This document shows positions 15,505 through 24,671 of a DNA stretch of 64,000 bases, in pieces (within the stretch, counting starts at the first letter, position 1; each line of letters opens with the position of its first letter). Source of the DNA: a virus; IMG/VR virus record IMGVR_UViG_3300017917_000715, positions 1-64,000 of that record; one strand, 5' to 3'. The notes under the pieces were generated by a model, which had not been told where the DNA came from, did not search any database, and saw only the letters and a list, made by a program, of their open reading frames with translations. Made by a program: the position numbers and the translations under genes.

Positions 15505-16339
15505 TTGCTAACTCCTCTAATCTAGATAATATTTTTTTTGACAAAAAGTTTTTTTCAACATAATGAAACAATTTTGTTTGTTTTATATTTCCAACAATAA
15601 GATCGCCTCTGCTGTTTAATACAAACGGAACAGTATCTTGCCAAGATTCGGGTAATAAGTCCCAACCCTGCAAAGGCAACTTCATATGAATAAACTCTAA
15701 AGGACTACAACTATCTATTACTGCTTCATGGCATCCTACAACTTCTATAGCAATCGCCGATGCTAAATCCATACTTAACCAGTCTTGATATGCAACCGGA
15801 GCAAACTTATCATAAAACCATTCCCAATTATTGCAAACAAATTCTAAAGTCTTATAAAAATTAAGTGCTTGCTCAGACTTTTTAAAATAATGCAAAGCAA
15901 AATAAGGATTAGTTAACTTATTTTCAATAAATGCTTTTCTATGAAATGTATCGCTAACAATGGGCTCTAGTTTGTAATTTTTAACTTGATTACAAAATTT
16001 TAAATCAAAGTTTTTACAATAATTCCACCAATCAGTTATATCTTCTAACAATAACATATCAGCATCAAGGACAATAGTTTCATCATAAGGACTAACATGA
16101 AATAGTTTCCAACGATTTTCTACAGCATATCTTGACTCAACTTTTCTCTCAGTCCAGGGAATTGAGATAATTTGATCAAATACCTTTGCAATGCGTTTAG
16201 GCACCTTATCATTAGTAACCAAAGATATACTAGTTGTTTCTTTTTGGCTCATCTTAATGCTCAAGGCAAGTGCGTATGCTTGTTTAATATAGTCAACTGA
16301 TTTAGAATTTTCTGCAATAACTAAAAAGCCTTTAGACAT
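15497..16339 (-). CDS. GT8-like glycosyltransferase, paralogue 1
   Basis: A 280-aa protein that looks like a GT8-type (glycogenin-like) transferase: FLVIAENSKSVDYIKQAYAL, SISLVTNDKVPKRIAKVFD, and the DxD motif IVLDADMLLLED (Asp92, Asp94) followed by the AYQDWLSMDLASAIA region. I start it at the ATG at 16339, which has a GAGG ribosome site 6 bp upstream, rather than four codons earlier at 16351. It overlaps the upstream paralogue by 8 bp. It and the upstream protein share the opening, LVT(N/D)D, FDQ(V/I)I and VLD(A/S)D blocks. Acceptor unknown. Confidence 0.72.
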   Translation of the reverse strand: MSKGFLVIAENSKSVDYIKQAYALALSIKMSQKETTSISLVTNDKVPKRIAKVFDQIISIPWTERKVESRYAVENRWKLFHVSPYDETIVLDADMLLLEDITDWWNYCKNFDLKFCNQVKNYKLEPIVSDTFHRKAFIENKLTNPYFALHYFKKSEQALNFYKTLEFVCNNWEWFYDKFAPVAYQDWLSMDLASAIAIEVVGCHEAVIDSCSPLEFIHMKLPLQGWDLLPESWQDTVPFVLNSRGDLIVGNIKQTKLFHYVEKNFLSKKILSRLEELANV

Positions 16340-17177
16340 GTTGTTCCTCATCTATAACTCTAATCAAACTAGATTTATTCATTACATGTACATCTATACC
16401 ATTTGTTTTTGCTGCAATATATTCGCCTAAGTGATCTTTTTTCTCAACTAGAAAGTTCATTTTCTTTTCTTTAATGCTTAGTAAAATGTCTCTATCTTGT
16501 ATGTACGTCATTGTTCCTGGCAATTCAGCAGCAAACTCGCCATTAGTCTTACCGTTCATAATATGAATTGCAATGCTAAAAGCAAAATCATTTCTAAATG
16601 TAGTTGTTTCAATGCTATACAATACTCTAAAGTATAACCAATTCTCTTTAATATAGGACACTAAATCAAAGAAGGCTTGTGTTATTGCGTTTTTTTCAAA
16701 CACAAATACAGTAGCCCAATAGAATGGAATAGAATAAGAATTTATACGTTGGAAAGATTTTGTATCTCTCCAGCCTGCAACATCAAAACTTTGTTTGTAA
16801 ATCTGAAAGATCTCGTTTTTACAAAATGCCAATTTTAAAATATCAGAACTAATAATATAGTCACTGTCAAGGACTAATGTTTTATCGTATGGTGTTAAAT
16901 CGTAAGCAAGATTTCTTGTTACATTTTTCCATTCAAACTTTTTTGAACTTAATGAACCGTCATAAAATATTTTTTGTGTTGAAGGGCCAACTGATGTTGT
17001 TATGACTTGATCAAACGGGTGATTAGGATATGTTTTTACTAACCAGTCAACATCATCTGTGACTAAACTTACTGGAATATTTAAATGTTCTTTAACACGA
17101 CTAGCAGCAAATACTGCTAACTTAACATAATCAATTCCAGGATTATTATGAGCAAATATTAATGCGCCTGTGCTCAT
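16332..17177 (-). CDS. GT8-like glycosyltransferase, paralogue 2
   Basis: A 281-aa paralogue of the next protein downstream: ALIFAHNNPGIDYVKLAVFA, IPVSLVTDDVDWLVK, FDQVITTSV and TLVLDSDYIISSD (Asp104, Asp106, so DSD in place of DAD). The C-terminal half (NDFAFSIAIHIMNGKTNGEF) matches the DLASAIA region of its partner. The two probably arose by tandem duplication. It starts at 17177 on the stop of the upstream gene (ATGA) and likely acts with it. Confidence 0.72.
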   Translation of the reverse strand: MSTGALIFAHNNPGIDYVKLAVFAASRVKEHLNIPVSLVTDDVDWLVKTYPNHPFDQVITTSVGPSTQKIFYDGSLSSKKFEWKNVTRNLAYDLTPYDKTLVLDSDYIISSDILKLAFCKNEIFQIYKQSFDVAGWRDTKSFQRINSYSIPFYWATVFVFEKNAITQAFFDLVSYIKENWLYFRVLYSIETTTFRNDFAFSIAIHIMNGKTNGEFAAELPGTMTYIQDRDILLSIKEKKMNFLVEKKDHLGEYIAAKTNGIDVHVMNKSSLIRVIDEEQHV

Positions 17178-17524
17178 AACTCAACTATGTCGCTAATTTT
17201 TCTTTTTGATTTTATTTCAGCAAACTTAGCAGCATAATCATTAACTGCCTGCATATAGTTTAATAAAATGGTATCAAAAAACTTTTGTACATCGTATATT
17301 AGAACAGGAAAGTTGTTTGCGTCAACAAATGGAACATCTTCTTCATATCCCATATCTAATAAAGACTTTGTAAAAGAAATTAGCTCAGGACTGATTTTAA
17401 ACGTACCACCGTTTTCGTAGTATACTAATTTTTGATTAAATTCTTCTAATATAATTCTGCGCTGATTTGACAACGTAGCCATATAATTGGCTACAGCAAA
17501 TGCTTTTTCAATTCTTTCGTCCAT
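17174..17524 (-). CDS. Small helical phage protein, first gene of the run
   Basis: A 116-aa helical protein (EKAFAVANYMATLSNQRRII, KFFDTILLNYMQAVNDYAAK) seen in other marine T4-like phages as a hypothetical, I believe. I chose the ATG at 17524 (MDERIEKAF) because it follows GGAG and because the upstream ATG at 17542 lies at the -10 element of the promoter at 17545-17573, which cannot precede it. It heads the minus-strand glycosyltransferase-like run. Function unknown. Confidence 0.75.
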   Translation of the reverse strand: MDERIEKAFAVANYMATLSNQRRIILEEFNQKLVYYENGGTFKISPELISFTKSLLDMGYEEDVPFVDANNFPVLIYDVQKFFDTILLNYMQAVNDYAAKFAEIKSKRKISDIVEL

Positions 17525-17544
17525 AAGATAACTCCGTAGCATAC

Positions 17545-17573
17545 ATAATACACTACAGTAATTATCTTGTCAA
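17545..17573 (-). promoter_or_regulatory. Sigma-70 promoter for the glycosyltransferase-like run
   Basis: On the minus strand TTGACA (17573-17568), a 17-bp spacer, then TATTAT (17550-17545). This is one mismatch from full consensus and lies 20 bp before the ATG at 17524. It suggests early, host-polymerase transcription of a run that lies between late structural genes. Confidence 0.8.
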
Positions 17574-17592
17574 GCTATGTGGTGAAAAATTA

Positions 17593-18504
17593 TTAAACGA
17601 TTGCCGTAGTTGAAGCACTAGGAATCGGAACTGTTACATTAGAACCAGTTGCTCTGTAACATTGAACTGTACTAGTTAATGTACCATCAACGTTTTCATC
17701 GATACCAAATCCTGGATCTGGATAACTTGGAGGTGCTAAAGATGCATCATCAAAATGGATTGTAAAAGTTGCAATGCGTCTATCTGTCGTGCTGTTAACA
17801 CGAGCATAAATGTAGAATTTATTTTGAGAATATGCACCTGCTGGGGCATCTTTTTCAAAAATAAGGTTATCAGATGTTGTTAAATCATACCAGCCAATTG
17901 TAGAAGTTGTTCCTGTACCTGTACATGATGTGTTTGTATAGTTAAACACAATAGTACCCATGTTAGTTAACATAGTTGTCCAGGTTGTATTTTTAAGACC
18001 GGCTGTTCCACCGCTACGATCAGCACTAAATTCAAATTGGCCGCCGCTATTAAAGAAGTAACGTGCATCATCTGAAGAACTGAATGTTACTACGACTGTT
18101 TGTTTAATAACACCGTTCCATGCTGTGTTTCTAATTTGCTGTGAAACTAAGTCTGCTCGTGTTGCTTGGCTAGCTGGAGGCGGTACTGTTAGTGCATTTG
18201 ATTCTGCATCAGTTGCAACTAATAAATATTTTGCTCTATCTGCTTCTGAAATTTTAACACTAGCAGTAGGAGTTGTTAATTCTGTTGATAAATCTGTACC
18301 TGTTTGATGCTGGCGAGCACGTAAAATATCATTACGTAAATTTGCCCATTGAGTTGTTGTAATTTTAGCGTTAGCGGCTACTTGATTGCTGGATACGCTT
18401 TGTCCGTAACCTGTTGTTCCAGAACCAGATCCTAAAACAAGAGCGATCTTAGATTGAATTGCATTGTAATCACTTGCTATAATTAGTGTATTTTGTCCAG
18501 CCAT
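17593..18504 (-). CDS. Putative virion structural protein
   Basis: A 303-aa protein with the Ser/Thr/Gly/Asn-rich, beta-strand-heavy look of tail or capsid-surface proteins (TVVVTFSSSDDARYFFNSGG, TFTIHFDDASLAPPSYPDPG). A helical N-terminal part (YNAIQSKIALVLGSGSGTTG, TTQWANLRNDILRARQHQ) may be the virion-anchoring domain. It lies behind its own late-promoter box and next to three collar/fibre-type genes, which supports a virion role. Similar proteins are found in other marine T4-like phages, as I recall, without an assigned place in the particle. Confidence 0.65.
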   Translation of the reverse strand: MAGQNTLIIASDYNAIQSKIALVLGSGSGTTGYGQSVSSNQVAANAKITTTQWANLRNDILRARQHQTGTDLSTELTTPTASVKISEADRAKYLLVATDAESNALTVPPPASQATRADLVSQQIRNTAWNGVIKQTVVVTFSSSDDARYFFNSGGQFEFSADRSGGTAGLKNTTWTTMLTNMGTIVFNYTNTSCTGTGTTSTIGWYDLTTSDNLIFEKDAPAGAYSQNKFYIYARVNSTTDRRIATFTIHFDDASLAPPSYPDPGFGIDENVDGTLTSTVQCYRATGSNVTVPIPSASTTAIV

Positions 18505-18528
18505 CTTATATCCTTAATGTGCGTGTAT

Positions 18529-18536
18529 TATTTATC
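18529..18536 (-). promoter_or_regulatory. T4-type late promoter box GATAAATA
   Basis: GATAAATA on the minus strand, followed by ATAC, 24 bp before the ATG at 18504. Same box and spacing as those before the other virion genes. Confidence 0.7.
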
Positions 18537-18538
18537 GA

Positions 18539-20056
18539 TTACAAAACTAAGCACTCTACTAGTTTGACACCTGTATCGTCATTAGATTCTAATGCAATGG
18601 CAAAAACACCGCTTGAATGAGGAACGCCAACAACTGCACACCCATTATCTGAAGCAATTAACTCGTCACCTTTCTTAACACTTCCAGTAACTTTCATTGG
18701 AATACGACCTTTTAGAGCAACTATTGTGCCACCTTCTAAATCTTTATTCATTAAGTAAGCAGGATTTGCTGATACTGCGCCAATTGCACGTTTACCCCAC
18801 TTGCTCGCAGTAACTTCTTTTTCTCCACCTACCATTAAAACTGTGCCAACTTCGTACTCTGCATCTGCAAGATACATTTCTGCTAGGTCGGCGTAGTTTG
18901 CTGCTGTAGCCGTACCAACAAAATATGTTGCTTTAAGTGCGCCAGCTGTAATGTTTACGCCATTTAGTACTTCAGGTGCTGATGTTCTAAGGGCGATTGT
19001 GCCAGATGTTGCTGCGTTACTAGCTGTTCTATAATCATCTTGTGCAACATATAGAGAATCTGCTCTAGTAGCAGTACCAGAAAATGTTACTGCATTGATA
19101 GTTTTAAATCTTAATGCACCAGAACCAATATCTGTTTGGTTATCTGCGCCAGGTAAAATGTTTGCGCCAACTAACTGTAACGGAGTTCTTGTTGCTTGCC
19201 CTACAGTAGTTTGGAACTGAATTGTGTCGTTTAACTGATTTTGAATAACAGGAACTGTTGTTACGCCAGATGTATTGTTATAAACACGCAATCTTGGAGT
19301 ATCGCCAACTGTAAAACCAGCGTCTGAAAACTGTACAATCTGGTTAAATGTTGCGCTACCTTTTTGTACAAAGTTAGCAGCTTCTACACCGCCTAATCTA
19401 TCAGCATCTGATGCTGTTCCCCAGTATCTGTGATTGCCGTTTGATGTTCTGCCAGGTGTATTATCATTGTTTGTATATGCTAATGTAACACCTTGATGTA
19501 TCTTTGAGAAGCCATTAATTGCACTAGTATTTGGATCTAGTACGTATTCTGGATCTGTACTAATAATAAAAATTGTATCGCCATCAACAATAGCTTCAAT
19601 AATAGCATGTGTACCGTTATAAGTATCTTTAACACTTCTACTACGCATCTGTGTAGTACCTTGGCCGGCAACACCCTGTGGGCCAACTAAAATGTAAGTT
19701 GATCCGTCCCAAGTATATAACTGTTTGTTAATAGTATCCCACCAAAAATCACCAACTGTTAATCCAGTAGGAGCATTTGCACTAATTTCTGCGCCGCCAG
19801 TTGTACGGAATTTTGCGCCATCATAAAATTTTAACTTAGCGTTTCCGCTATCATACCAAAGTTGTCCTGGTAAAGGCTTTGGTGGCTGGGTTGTATTAGC
19901 AAAATTTTCTAATAAAAATAGAAAGTTTTCGTTTTGAACTTCACCGTAGCCAGCGTAATTCTTACCGATAAATTTTAAATCAGTAGTACTATCAATGGTA
20001 CCATCAGCGACTGTTGCTACTACGGCTCCGTTGTATTTGTTAATGGTATATGGCAT
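18539..20056 (-). CDS. Tail-fibre-like protein, module-sharing paralogue 1
   Basis: A 505-aa probable fibre. Residues 1-85 form a module repeated in the two upstream genes: a start of YTINK.(N/D)G, then FIGKNYAGYGEVQNENFLFL, LENFANTTQPPKPLPGQLWY and DGAKF. A second repeat of DFWWDTINKQLYTWDG type follows. The middle is beta-rich. The end has ADLAEMYLADAEYEVGTVLM with VSANPAYLMNK and a KKGDELIASDNG part, a C-terminal domain I have seen in marine phage fibres. Late-promoter box 23 bp upstream. Likely adsorption or whisker-type role; the target is unknown. Confidence 0.72.
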   Translation of the reverse strand: MPYTINKYNGAVVATVADGTIDSTTDLKFIGKNYAGYGEVQNENFLFLLENFANTTQPPKPLPGQLWYDSGNAKLKFYDGAKFRTTGGAEISANAPTGLTVGDFWWDTINKQLYTWDGSTYILVGPQGVAGQGTTQMRSRSVKDTYNGTHAIIEAIVDGDTIFIISTDPEYVLDPNTSAINGFSKIHQGVTLAYTNNDNTPGRTSNGNHRYWGTASDADRLGGVEAANFVQKGSATFNQIVQFSDAGFTVGDTPRLRVYNNTSGVTTVPVIQNQLNDTIQFQTTVGQATRTPLQLVGANILPGADNQTDIGSGALRFKTINAVTFSGTATRADSLYVAQDDYRTASNAATSGTIALRTSAPEVLNGVNITAGALKATYFVGTATAANYADLAEMYLADAEYEVGTVLMVGGEKEVTASKWGKRAIGAVSANPAYLMNKDLEGGTIVALKGRIPMKVTGSVKKGDELIASDNGCAVVGVPHSSGVFAIALESNDDTGVKLVECLVL

Positions 20057-20079
20057 TTTCCGTTATTCCTTATTCCTAG

Positions 20080-20087
20080 TATTTATG
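20080..20087 (-). promoter_or_regulatory. T4-type late promoter box CATAAATA
   Basis: CATAAATA on the minus strand, followed by CTAGG, 23 bp before the ATG at 20056. One base from the GATAAATA form, with the same spacing. Confidence 0.6.
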
Positions 20088-20113
20088 CTATTTTGGCTAG
20101 TTAATATATGCTG

Positions 20114-21796
20114 TTATAGATCCGATTGATACGTCCAAACGCTGCTGACTAACTTGTAATATTTGCCTACGTCAATATCTAAACACCAAACACGCAATTC
20201 AGTGTTTTCATCAAATAGTGCCGGCGGAAAAATCTTAGATAGTACGTTAATTGCAAGTTGTTGCTCGGATTGTGCTCCAATATTTACGCTAATGCTTTGA
20301 GGCACAGTCCTTGTAGCAAAAGAAAGCGTACTTAAATTTACTGCATCCGATAAATCAACAGGATCTGCAAGGCTAGAAATTCTAGATGATGTTACATCAA
20401 CTGTACCCCTAGTAATTCCAGTACCTTTTGGATTTAATGTAATTGTTCCTGTACCAATACTAGGATTTAAAAAGCTAATAGTGCTGTCAATAAAGTATAA
20501 ATTTTTAACTTGTAAATCGTTTAGTGTTCCAATTGACGATAATCCTGGGGCACTATTAACAGTATATCCTAACTGCGATTGACTTAATACTTCATAGTTT
20601 GCAATTTTAAAAACTTTACCGCCAACTAAATTAATATTTTCACTTGAATCCCAAGCTTCTGAAGTAGAGCTCCATGTTAGAGTTTTGTCTCCACCGGGCC
20701 CGGCAACTAGTTTGATACCGCCACCGTTTGCTGTACTATTTGTAGGTGTAGCAACTTTTCCTAATTCAATTAATAAATCTTCAATTGCTAAATTAGTAGT
20801 GTTAATTGTTGTAGTAGCGCCTTCAACTAACAAATCACCCCTAATTCTTGCATCACCGTTAACATCTAACGTGTGAGTTGGAGTGTCTGTGTAAATTCCT
20901 ACTAGCTGATTAGCTGCAGCAACGTGTATACTTGGCAACAATCCTGAACCGTTAAAACTATTAACTTGAAAATTTTGATTAATTATGTTTGAATTAATCG
21001 AAAATGTTGAATTTTGTATTTTAATTTCGTTGTTTTGGTTTGCACCAATAATTAATGCTTGATTATTTAAAATTCTAATTTGTCCGTTTGCGACAGTATA
21101 ACCATCTGCTGGACTAACTTGTAAGAATGATTCTGCTGTTTTAGACGATCCGTCAGCAGCAATAATAGAATCTGCTTGACTTGCTGGTACATTAAACTTA
21201 ATTGAAGCGTTTGGTGTAACTGTAAATCCTTTCTTTACAGTTCCTGACCATGCACTTGAAATGTCGCTATCATTTAAAGGAGTAAATTCAGCATTACTAA
21301 AAACTCCCATCGGAACTTGTCCAACATATAAAACTAGAATAGTACGTTGAATATTGTTAGTATCAAGTAAATCTAAACTTTGAAAACCTGATATACCTTG
21401 CTGGTATGTATATAGAGGGCCAGCTAAAATTGTTTGCGATCCGTCATTAAAATATAATTGTTTTCTATAACTGTCAATCCAAATATCACCCTGGGCAATG
21501 CTACTAGGAACTGTAGATGCTACAATAGTACCGCCACTAACTTTAAAACCAGTACCATCGTAAACTTTTAATCTACCTTCTGTAGTATCGTACCATAATT
21601 GGCCTTCGATAGGCTTGTTTGGTTGTGTTGTGCTGGCAAAATTTTCTAAGAGCTTAATAAAATTTTCGTTGAATAGCTCTCCATACGAAGATGCGTTTTT
21701 GCCAATTAATGTTATATCTGTTGATATCTGATCAATTGATCCGTCAACTATTTCTGTTAATACAGATCCGTCAGTTTTATTAATAATATAGCTCAT
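20114..21796 (-). CDS. Tail-fibre-like protein, module-sharing paralogue 2
   Basis: A 560-aa probable fibre. Its first 90 residues match those of both neighbours (YIINKTDGSVLTEIVDGS, LIGKNASSYGELFNENFIKL, LENFASTTQPNKPIEGQLWY, DTTEGRLKVYDG). Then come beta-rich regions, a DVNGDARIRGDLLVEGATTT segment typical of fibre shafts, and a C-terminal region (GVDVTSSRISSLADPVDLSD... and NIGAQSEQQLAINVLSKIFP) not shared with the other two. It overlaps the next upstream gene by one base (ATG/TAG junction at 21796), so the two are co-translated. Confidence 0.72.
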   Translation of the reverse strand: MSYIINKTDGSVLTEIVDGSIDQISTDITLIGKNASSYGELFNENFIKLLENFASTTQPNKPIEGQLWYDTTEGRLKVYDGTGFKVSGGTIVASTVPSSIAQGDIWIDSYRKQLYFNDGSQTILAGPLYTYQQGISGFQSLDLLDTNNIQRTILVLYVGQVPMGVFSNAEFTPLNDSDISSAWSGTVKKGFTVTPNASIKFNVPASQADSIIAADGSSKTAESFLQVSPADGYTVANGQIRILNNQALIIGANQNNEIKIQNSTFSINSNIINQNFQVNSFNGSGLLPSIHVAAANQLVGIYTDTPTHTLDVNGDARIRGDLLVEGATTTINTTNLAIEDLLIELGKVATPTNSTANGGGIKLVAGPGGDKTLTWSSTSEAWDSSENINLVGGKVFKIANYEVLSQSQLGYTVNSAPGLSSIGTLNDLQVKNLYFIDSTISFLNPSIGTGTITLNPKGTGITRGTVDVTSSRISSLADPVDLSDAVNLSTLSFATRTVPQSISVNIGAQSEQQLAINVLSKIFPPALFDENTELRVWCLDIDVGKYYKLVSSVWTYQSDL

Positions 21797-23949
21797 TAGA
21801 TTACACCAGTGAAAATTATGTAGTTAACAGTTAAATAAGGATTCATTGCGTTAAACGGCTGTCCTGTGACAGGGTTTGCTATAGAACCGCTATTTCTTAA
21901 ACCAGATCCAGTACTTGAAGCCGGCATACCTAAATTAGGTTCAGCGCCTGGGTCGGATCCTGCTCCAGGAAGACCAGCGGCATAGTACTGAGCAAAACCG
22001 CTGTTTAAATTATGTTTGTGATCAGGTAAATTATCAACTGATAATGTTCTATACTCGCCCGACGATGTACCGGCTCCTAATGTGTCAGCGACAACATCTG
22101 TAACTCTATTAGCACTTCCGCCGCCTGCAGGTACTTGAATTCTTGGATCAACTTTGTCCGGAACCGTATTAGTATTATCCATATTGTCTCGGCCTAAACC
22201 AAAACGTCCCCTCATGTCAGGAAGTGCAAATGTTGATTTTCCAATAAGCTCAGACGGTGGTTTGTAAATATATCCAATTACACTGAATAAGTCTGGATAA
22301 TCGCCAATGGGTAGTTCAGAACCGTCGCAGAACAAATAACCAGTTGGCGGTGTTGGGCCAGCATATGGGAAGAACACACCAATAGGTACTGTAGGAATAT
22401 TTGAAATAAATGCTTGTTTAGTTATTGATTTTAAACTGCCTGCACGACTAATTAACAATTTATCTGAACTAAGAGAATCAGTTGCAGGAGTTTTTTGATC
22501 TATAATATCGGCCGTTGCTGATATTTTAAAAATTTGATATCCGTTAAGAGCGTAATCAGTAGTTTGAGGCAACTGCCCATCAAATACTACATCATCAATA
22601 CTAGATACATCACCTCGAATACGGAATCTTGTTGGACTTGCTAATTTAACAGACGATCCTGTAATATTTCCAGATAACGAACCAGTAAATGCTCCGTTAA
22701 AATTTCCAACAAAGTTTTGAGCATATATATTTCTAAACTTTCTTGTACTTGAACCAATGTCATACAACTCTGTAGCATCATCGCTTGCAGGTTGAATTAC
22801 TGTACCAGCAGTTGGGTCTCCGTTAGTGTCTAAATTATTAAAATGTATTCCGCCATTAACACTAATGTCTCCACCAAATTGTGATTGCTTTTGAACACTC
22901 AAACCACCATTTGTACTAATACTACCAATGCCTAATGCTGTTGCATCAGTTGTTCCTAAGATATTTAAATTGCCGTCTGCAGAAATAGTTCCGGCAACAT
23001 CAAGAGCAGTTAACGGGTTTGAATTGTTTGGCCCGATGCCAACATAACCATTAGGATCAATATGAATTGCTGTAACAGGAGCTCCGCCTGTTGTTGTCAT
23101 CTTAAACTCAACGTAACTTCCGCTAGTTTTGTTATATAAAATTGTTGAATTAGTATCTGTTGATATTGTAAAACTTCTATCAGTACCTACAGTAAGGCCA
23201 CCGTTGTTAAGAATATAAACAGGATAATTTGTAGTACTTGCTTGATCGCTTCTTAAAAAGTTACTAGCAAGAATTTTAGATCCGTTTACGTTTAATGCAT
23301 CAGCTGAGCTAGCAGTACCCCAAAACTTTGTAGGTGCTGTTGAGCTTGTAGCGTCAACTGTGCTTAAAGTAATACCTTGATTAATATTTGCAAATCCAAG
23401 AATTGCGGTCTTAGGTGTAAATGCTGACTTGCTAACTATTGCAATACGATTATTTTCTGAATATAGCGTAACTACGTTATGATCAATATTTGCAATGTCT
23501 GTAATTGTTTCAACATCAGGGCCTGTTTTTAATCCAGAGCTAAACTGCGGACCAATTAATAACCAGTTGCTTCCAGAATAAACATAAAGCTGTTGGTTCT
23601 TTGTATCAACCCATAAGTCACCTAATATACTGTTTGCAACTAATGGGGCACTAATTGATTTTTTAACTGAGCCAGCAGCTGTCCAACCGGTGCCATCATA
23701 AACTTTTAATAAGTTAACACCTGCACTATTGTCGTACCATAACTGTCCCTGAACTGGGTTGCTTGGCGCAGTATTACTAGCAAAATTTTCTAGTATGTGT
23801 AAAAAGTTTTCAGCAAATACTGGACCGTATCCCGAATAATTTTTACCTGGAAATACTAAACTTGTTTCCGTATTAAGACTTTGATCTTGTACAGTATACG
23901 GAGGCTTAGCAGGATTTGTTGTTTCTGTATGATTAACTTGATAAGCCAT
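21796..23949 (-). CDS. Tail-collar fibre protein, module-sharing paralogue 3
   Basis: A 717-aa probable fibre or collar protein. It opens with the shared module (LVFPGKNYSGYGPVFAENFL, HILENFASNTAPSNPVQGQL, KVYDGTGW). Near residues 520-590 there is a phage tail-collar domain: IPTVPIGVFFPYAGPTPPTG, YLFCDGSELPIGDYPDLFSV and FALPDMRGRFGLGRDNM. The C-terminus is Gly/Asn-rich with DHKHNLNSGF and ends NPYLTVNYIIFTGVI, the usual T4 gp12-type fibre end. T4 gp12 binds lipopolysaccharide through such an end, so this may be the receptor-binding short-fibre equivalent. Confidence 0.82.
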   Translation of the reverse strand: MAYQVNHTETTNPAKPPYTVQDQSLNTETSLVFPGKNYSGYGPVFAENFLHILENFASNTAPSNPVQGQLWYDNSAGVNLLKVYDGTGWTAAGSVKKSISAPLVANSILGDLWVDTKNQQLYVYSGSNWLLIGPQFSSGLKTGPDVETITDIANIDHNVVTLYSENNRIAIVSKSAFTPKTAILGFANINQGITLSTVDATSSTAPTKFWGTASSADALNVNGSKILASNFLRSDQASTTNYPVYILNNGGLTVGTDRSFTISTDTNSTILYNKTSGSYVEFKMTTTGGAPVTAIHIDPNGYVGIGPNNSNPLTALDVAGTISADGNLNILGTTDATALGIGSISTNGGLSVQKQSQFGGDISVNGGIHFNNLDTNGDPTAGTVIQPASDDATELYDIGSSTRKFRNIYAQNFVGNFNGAFTGSLSGNITGSSVKLASPTRFRIRGDVSSIDDVVFDGQLPQTTDYALNGYQIFKISATADIIDQKTPATDSLSSDKLLISRAGSLKSITKQAFISNIPTVPIGVFFPYAGPTPPTGYLFCDGSELPIGDYPDLFSVIGYIYKPPSELIGKSTFALPDMRGRFGLGRDNMDNTNTVPDKVDPRIQVPAGGGSANRVTDVVADTLGAGTSSGEYRTLSVDNLPDHKHNLNSGFAQYYAAGLPGAGSDPGAEPNLGMPASSTGSGLRNSGSIANPVTGQPFNAMNPYLTVNYIIFTGVI

Positions 23950-23952
23950 TTA

Positions 23953-24561
23953 TTAAACTCCTGCTAAGCCAGTTAAACTTTGTATGCGAACCGTATAATC
24001 AATTTGAATTAAACGATTTAAAGATTTTTGTACAGGGTGAAAAATAACATGAGTCAATAATAAACTATTTCCAGATGAGCTGTATGATTTCAATCCAAGT
24101 TCATCAAAAATATAAGAACTATTAGAGTTATTTGCGTTGTCAAATGCTTGTTGTCCGCTCGGCTCACCGTAATCTAATAAACAAGTTACAAATACATCAG
24201 TATAATTTGTACCTGTTACATGGCGAGTTTCAATAAAATTACGTGTAGGATCAGTGTTATTACTTGAACGATCATCAACAACTTTACTATATGTTGGGTT
24301 GTACAAACTAGCATTAGAACCTGAGCTATTTGGCGTTAAGTATGTAATAATACCTGTAGGATCAACAGCAGTACCACCATTTCCAAACGCCATTTCGTAG
24401 ATAAAACCTTGTCCTGAATTAGCTAAACTCTGTGCTAAGGCAATACTAATATTTTCGTAGTGGATAGCATTACGTTTATTGATGAGCACTTCTCCAGTTT
24501 CTGGGTCGTGGATCTTAATGTGTCCTTCGATATGTACGCCTGTTACGTCTTTACTCTGCAT
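23953..24561 (-). CDS. Virion structural protein of marine T4-like type
   Basis: A 202-aa beta-rich protein: VHIEGHIKIHDPETGEVLIN, an AIHYENISIALAQSLANSGQ helix, MAFGNGGTAVDPTGIITYLT, and a C-terminal NRLIQIDYTVRIQSL. I recognise the K..NAIH.EN.S.A.A..L, FGNGG.-type pattern from cyanophage/pelagiphage structural proteins of unknown position in the virion. It heads the fibre run, with a late-promoter box 20 bp upstream, and is followed by the collar-fibre gene after 3 bp. Confidence 0.75.
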   Translation of the reverse strand: MQSKDVTGVHIEGHIKIHDPETGEVLINKRNAIHYENISIALAQSLANSGQGFIYEMAFGNGGTAVDPTGIITYLTPNSSGSNASLYNPTYSKVVDDRSSNNTDPTRNFIETRHVTGTNYTDVFVTCLLDYGEPSGQQAFDNANNSNSSYIFDELGLKSYSSSGNSLLLTHVIFHPVQKSLNRLIQIDYTVRIQSLTGLAGV

Positions 24562-24581
24562 AGTAATCTCTCTTTATTCAG

Positions 24582-24589
24582 TATTTATC
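24582..24589 (-). promoter_or_regulatory. T4-type late promoter box GATAAATA
   Basis: GATAAATA on the minus strand, followed by CTGAA, 20 bp before the ATG at 24561. It heads the fibre run. Confidence 0.7.
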
Positions 24590-24658
24590 TGTTTTCATTA
24601 AGTGCTACTATATCGACAGCACCGCAATTATAATATATTTAGCTGGTCTTAGATCTAC

Positions 24659-24666
24659 TATAAATA
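24659..24666 (+). promoter_or_regulatory. Exact T4 late consensus TATAAATA next to a start codon
   Basis: TATAAATA, the full T4 late consensus, ending 5 bp before the ATG at 24672. With T4 spacing the transcript would begin at or near the A of the ATG, so the message would be leaderless, or the box may be chance in AT-rich DNA. A TATAAT at 24629-24634 without a clear -35 is the alternative promoter. Confidence 0.4.
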
Positions 24667-24671
24667 TCTCC

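Noticed and set aside
24629-24634. TATAAT that could be a -10 element for the gene at 24672.
   Set aside because: No -35 at 16-18 bp and no clear activator box. Kept only as an alternative to the TATAAATA at 24659.
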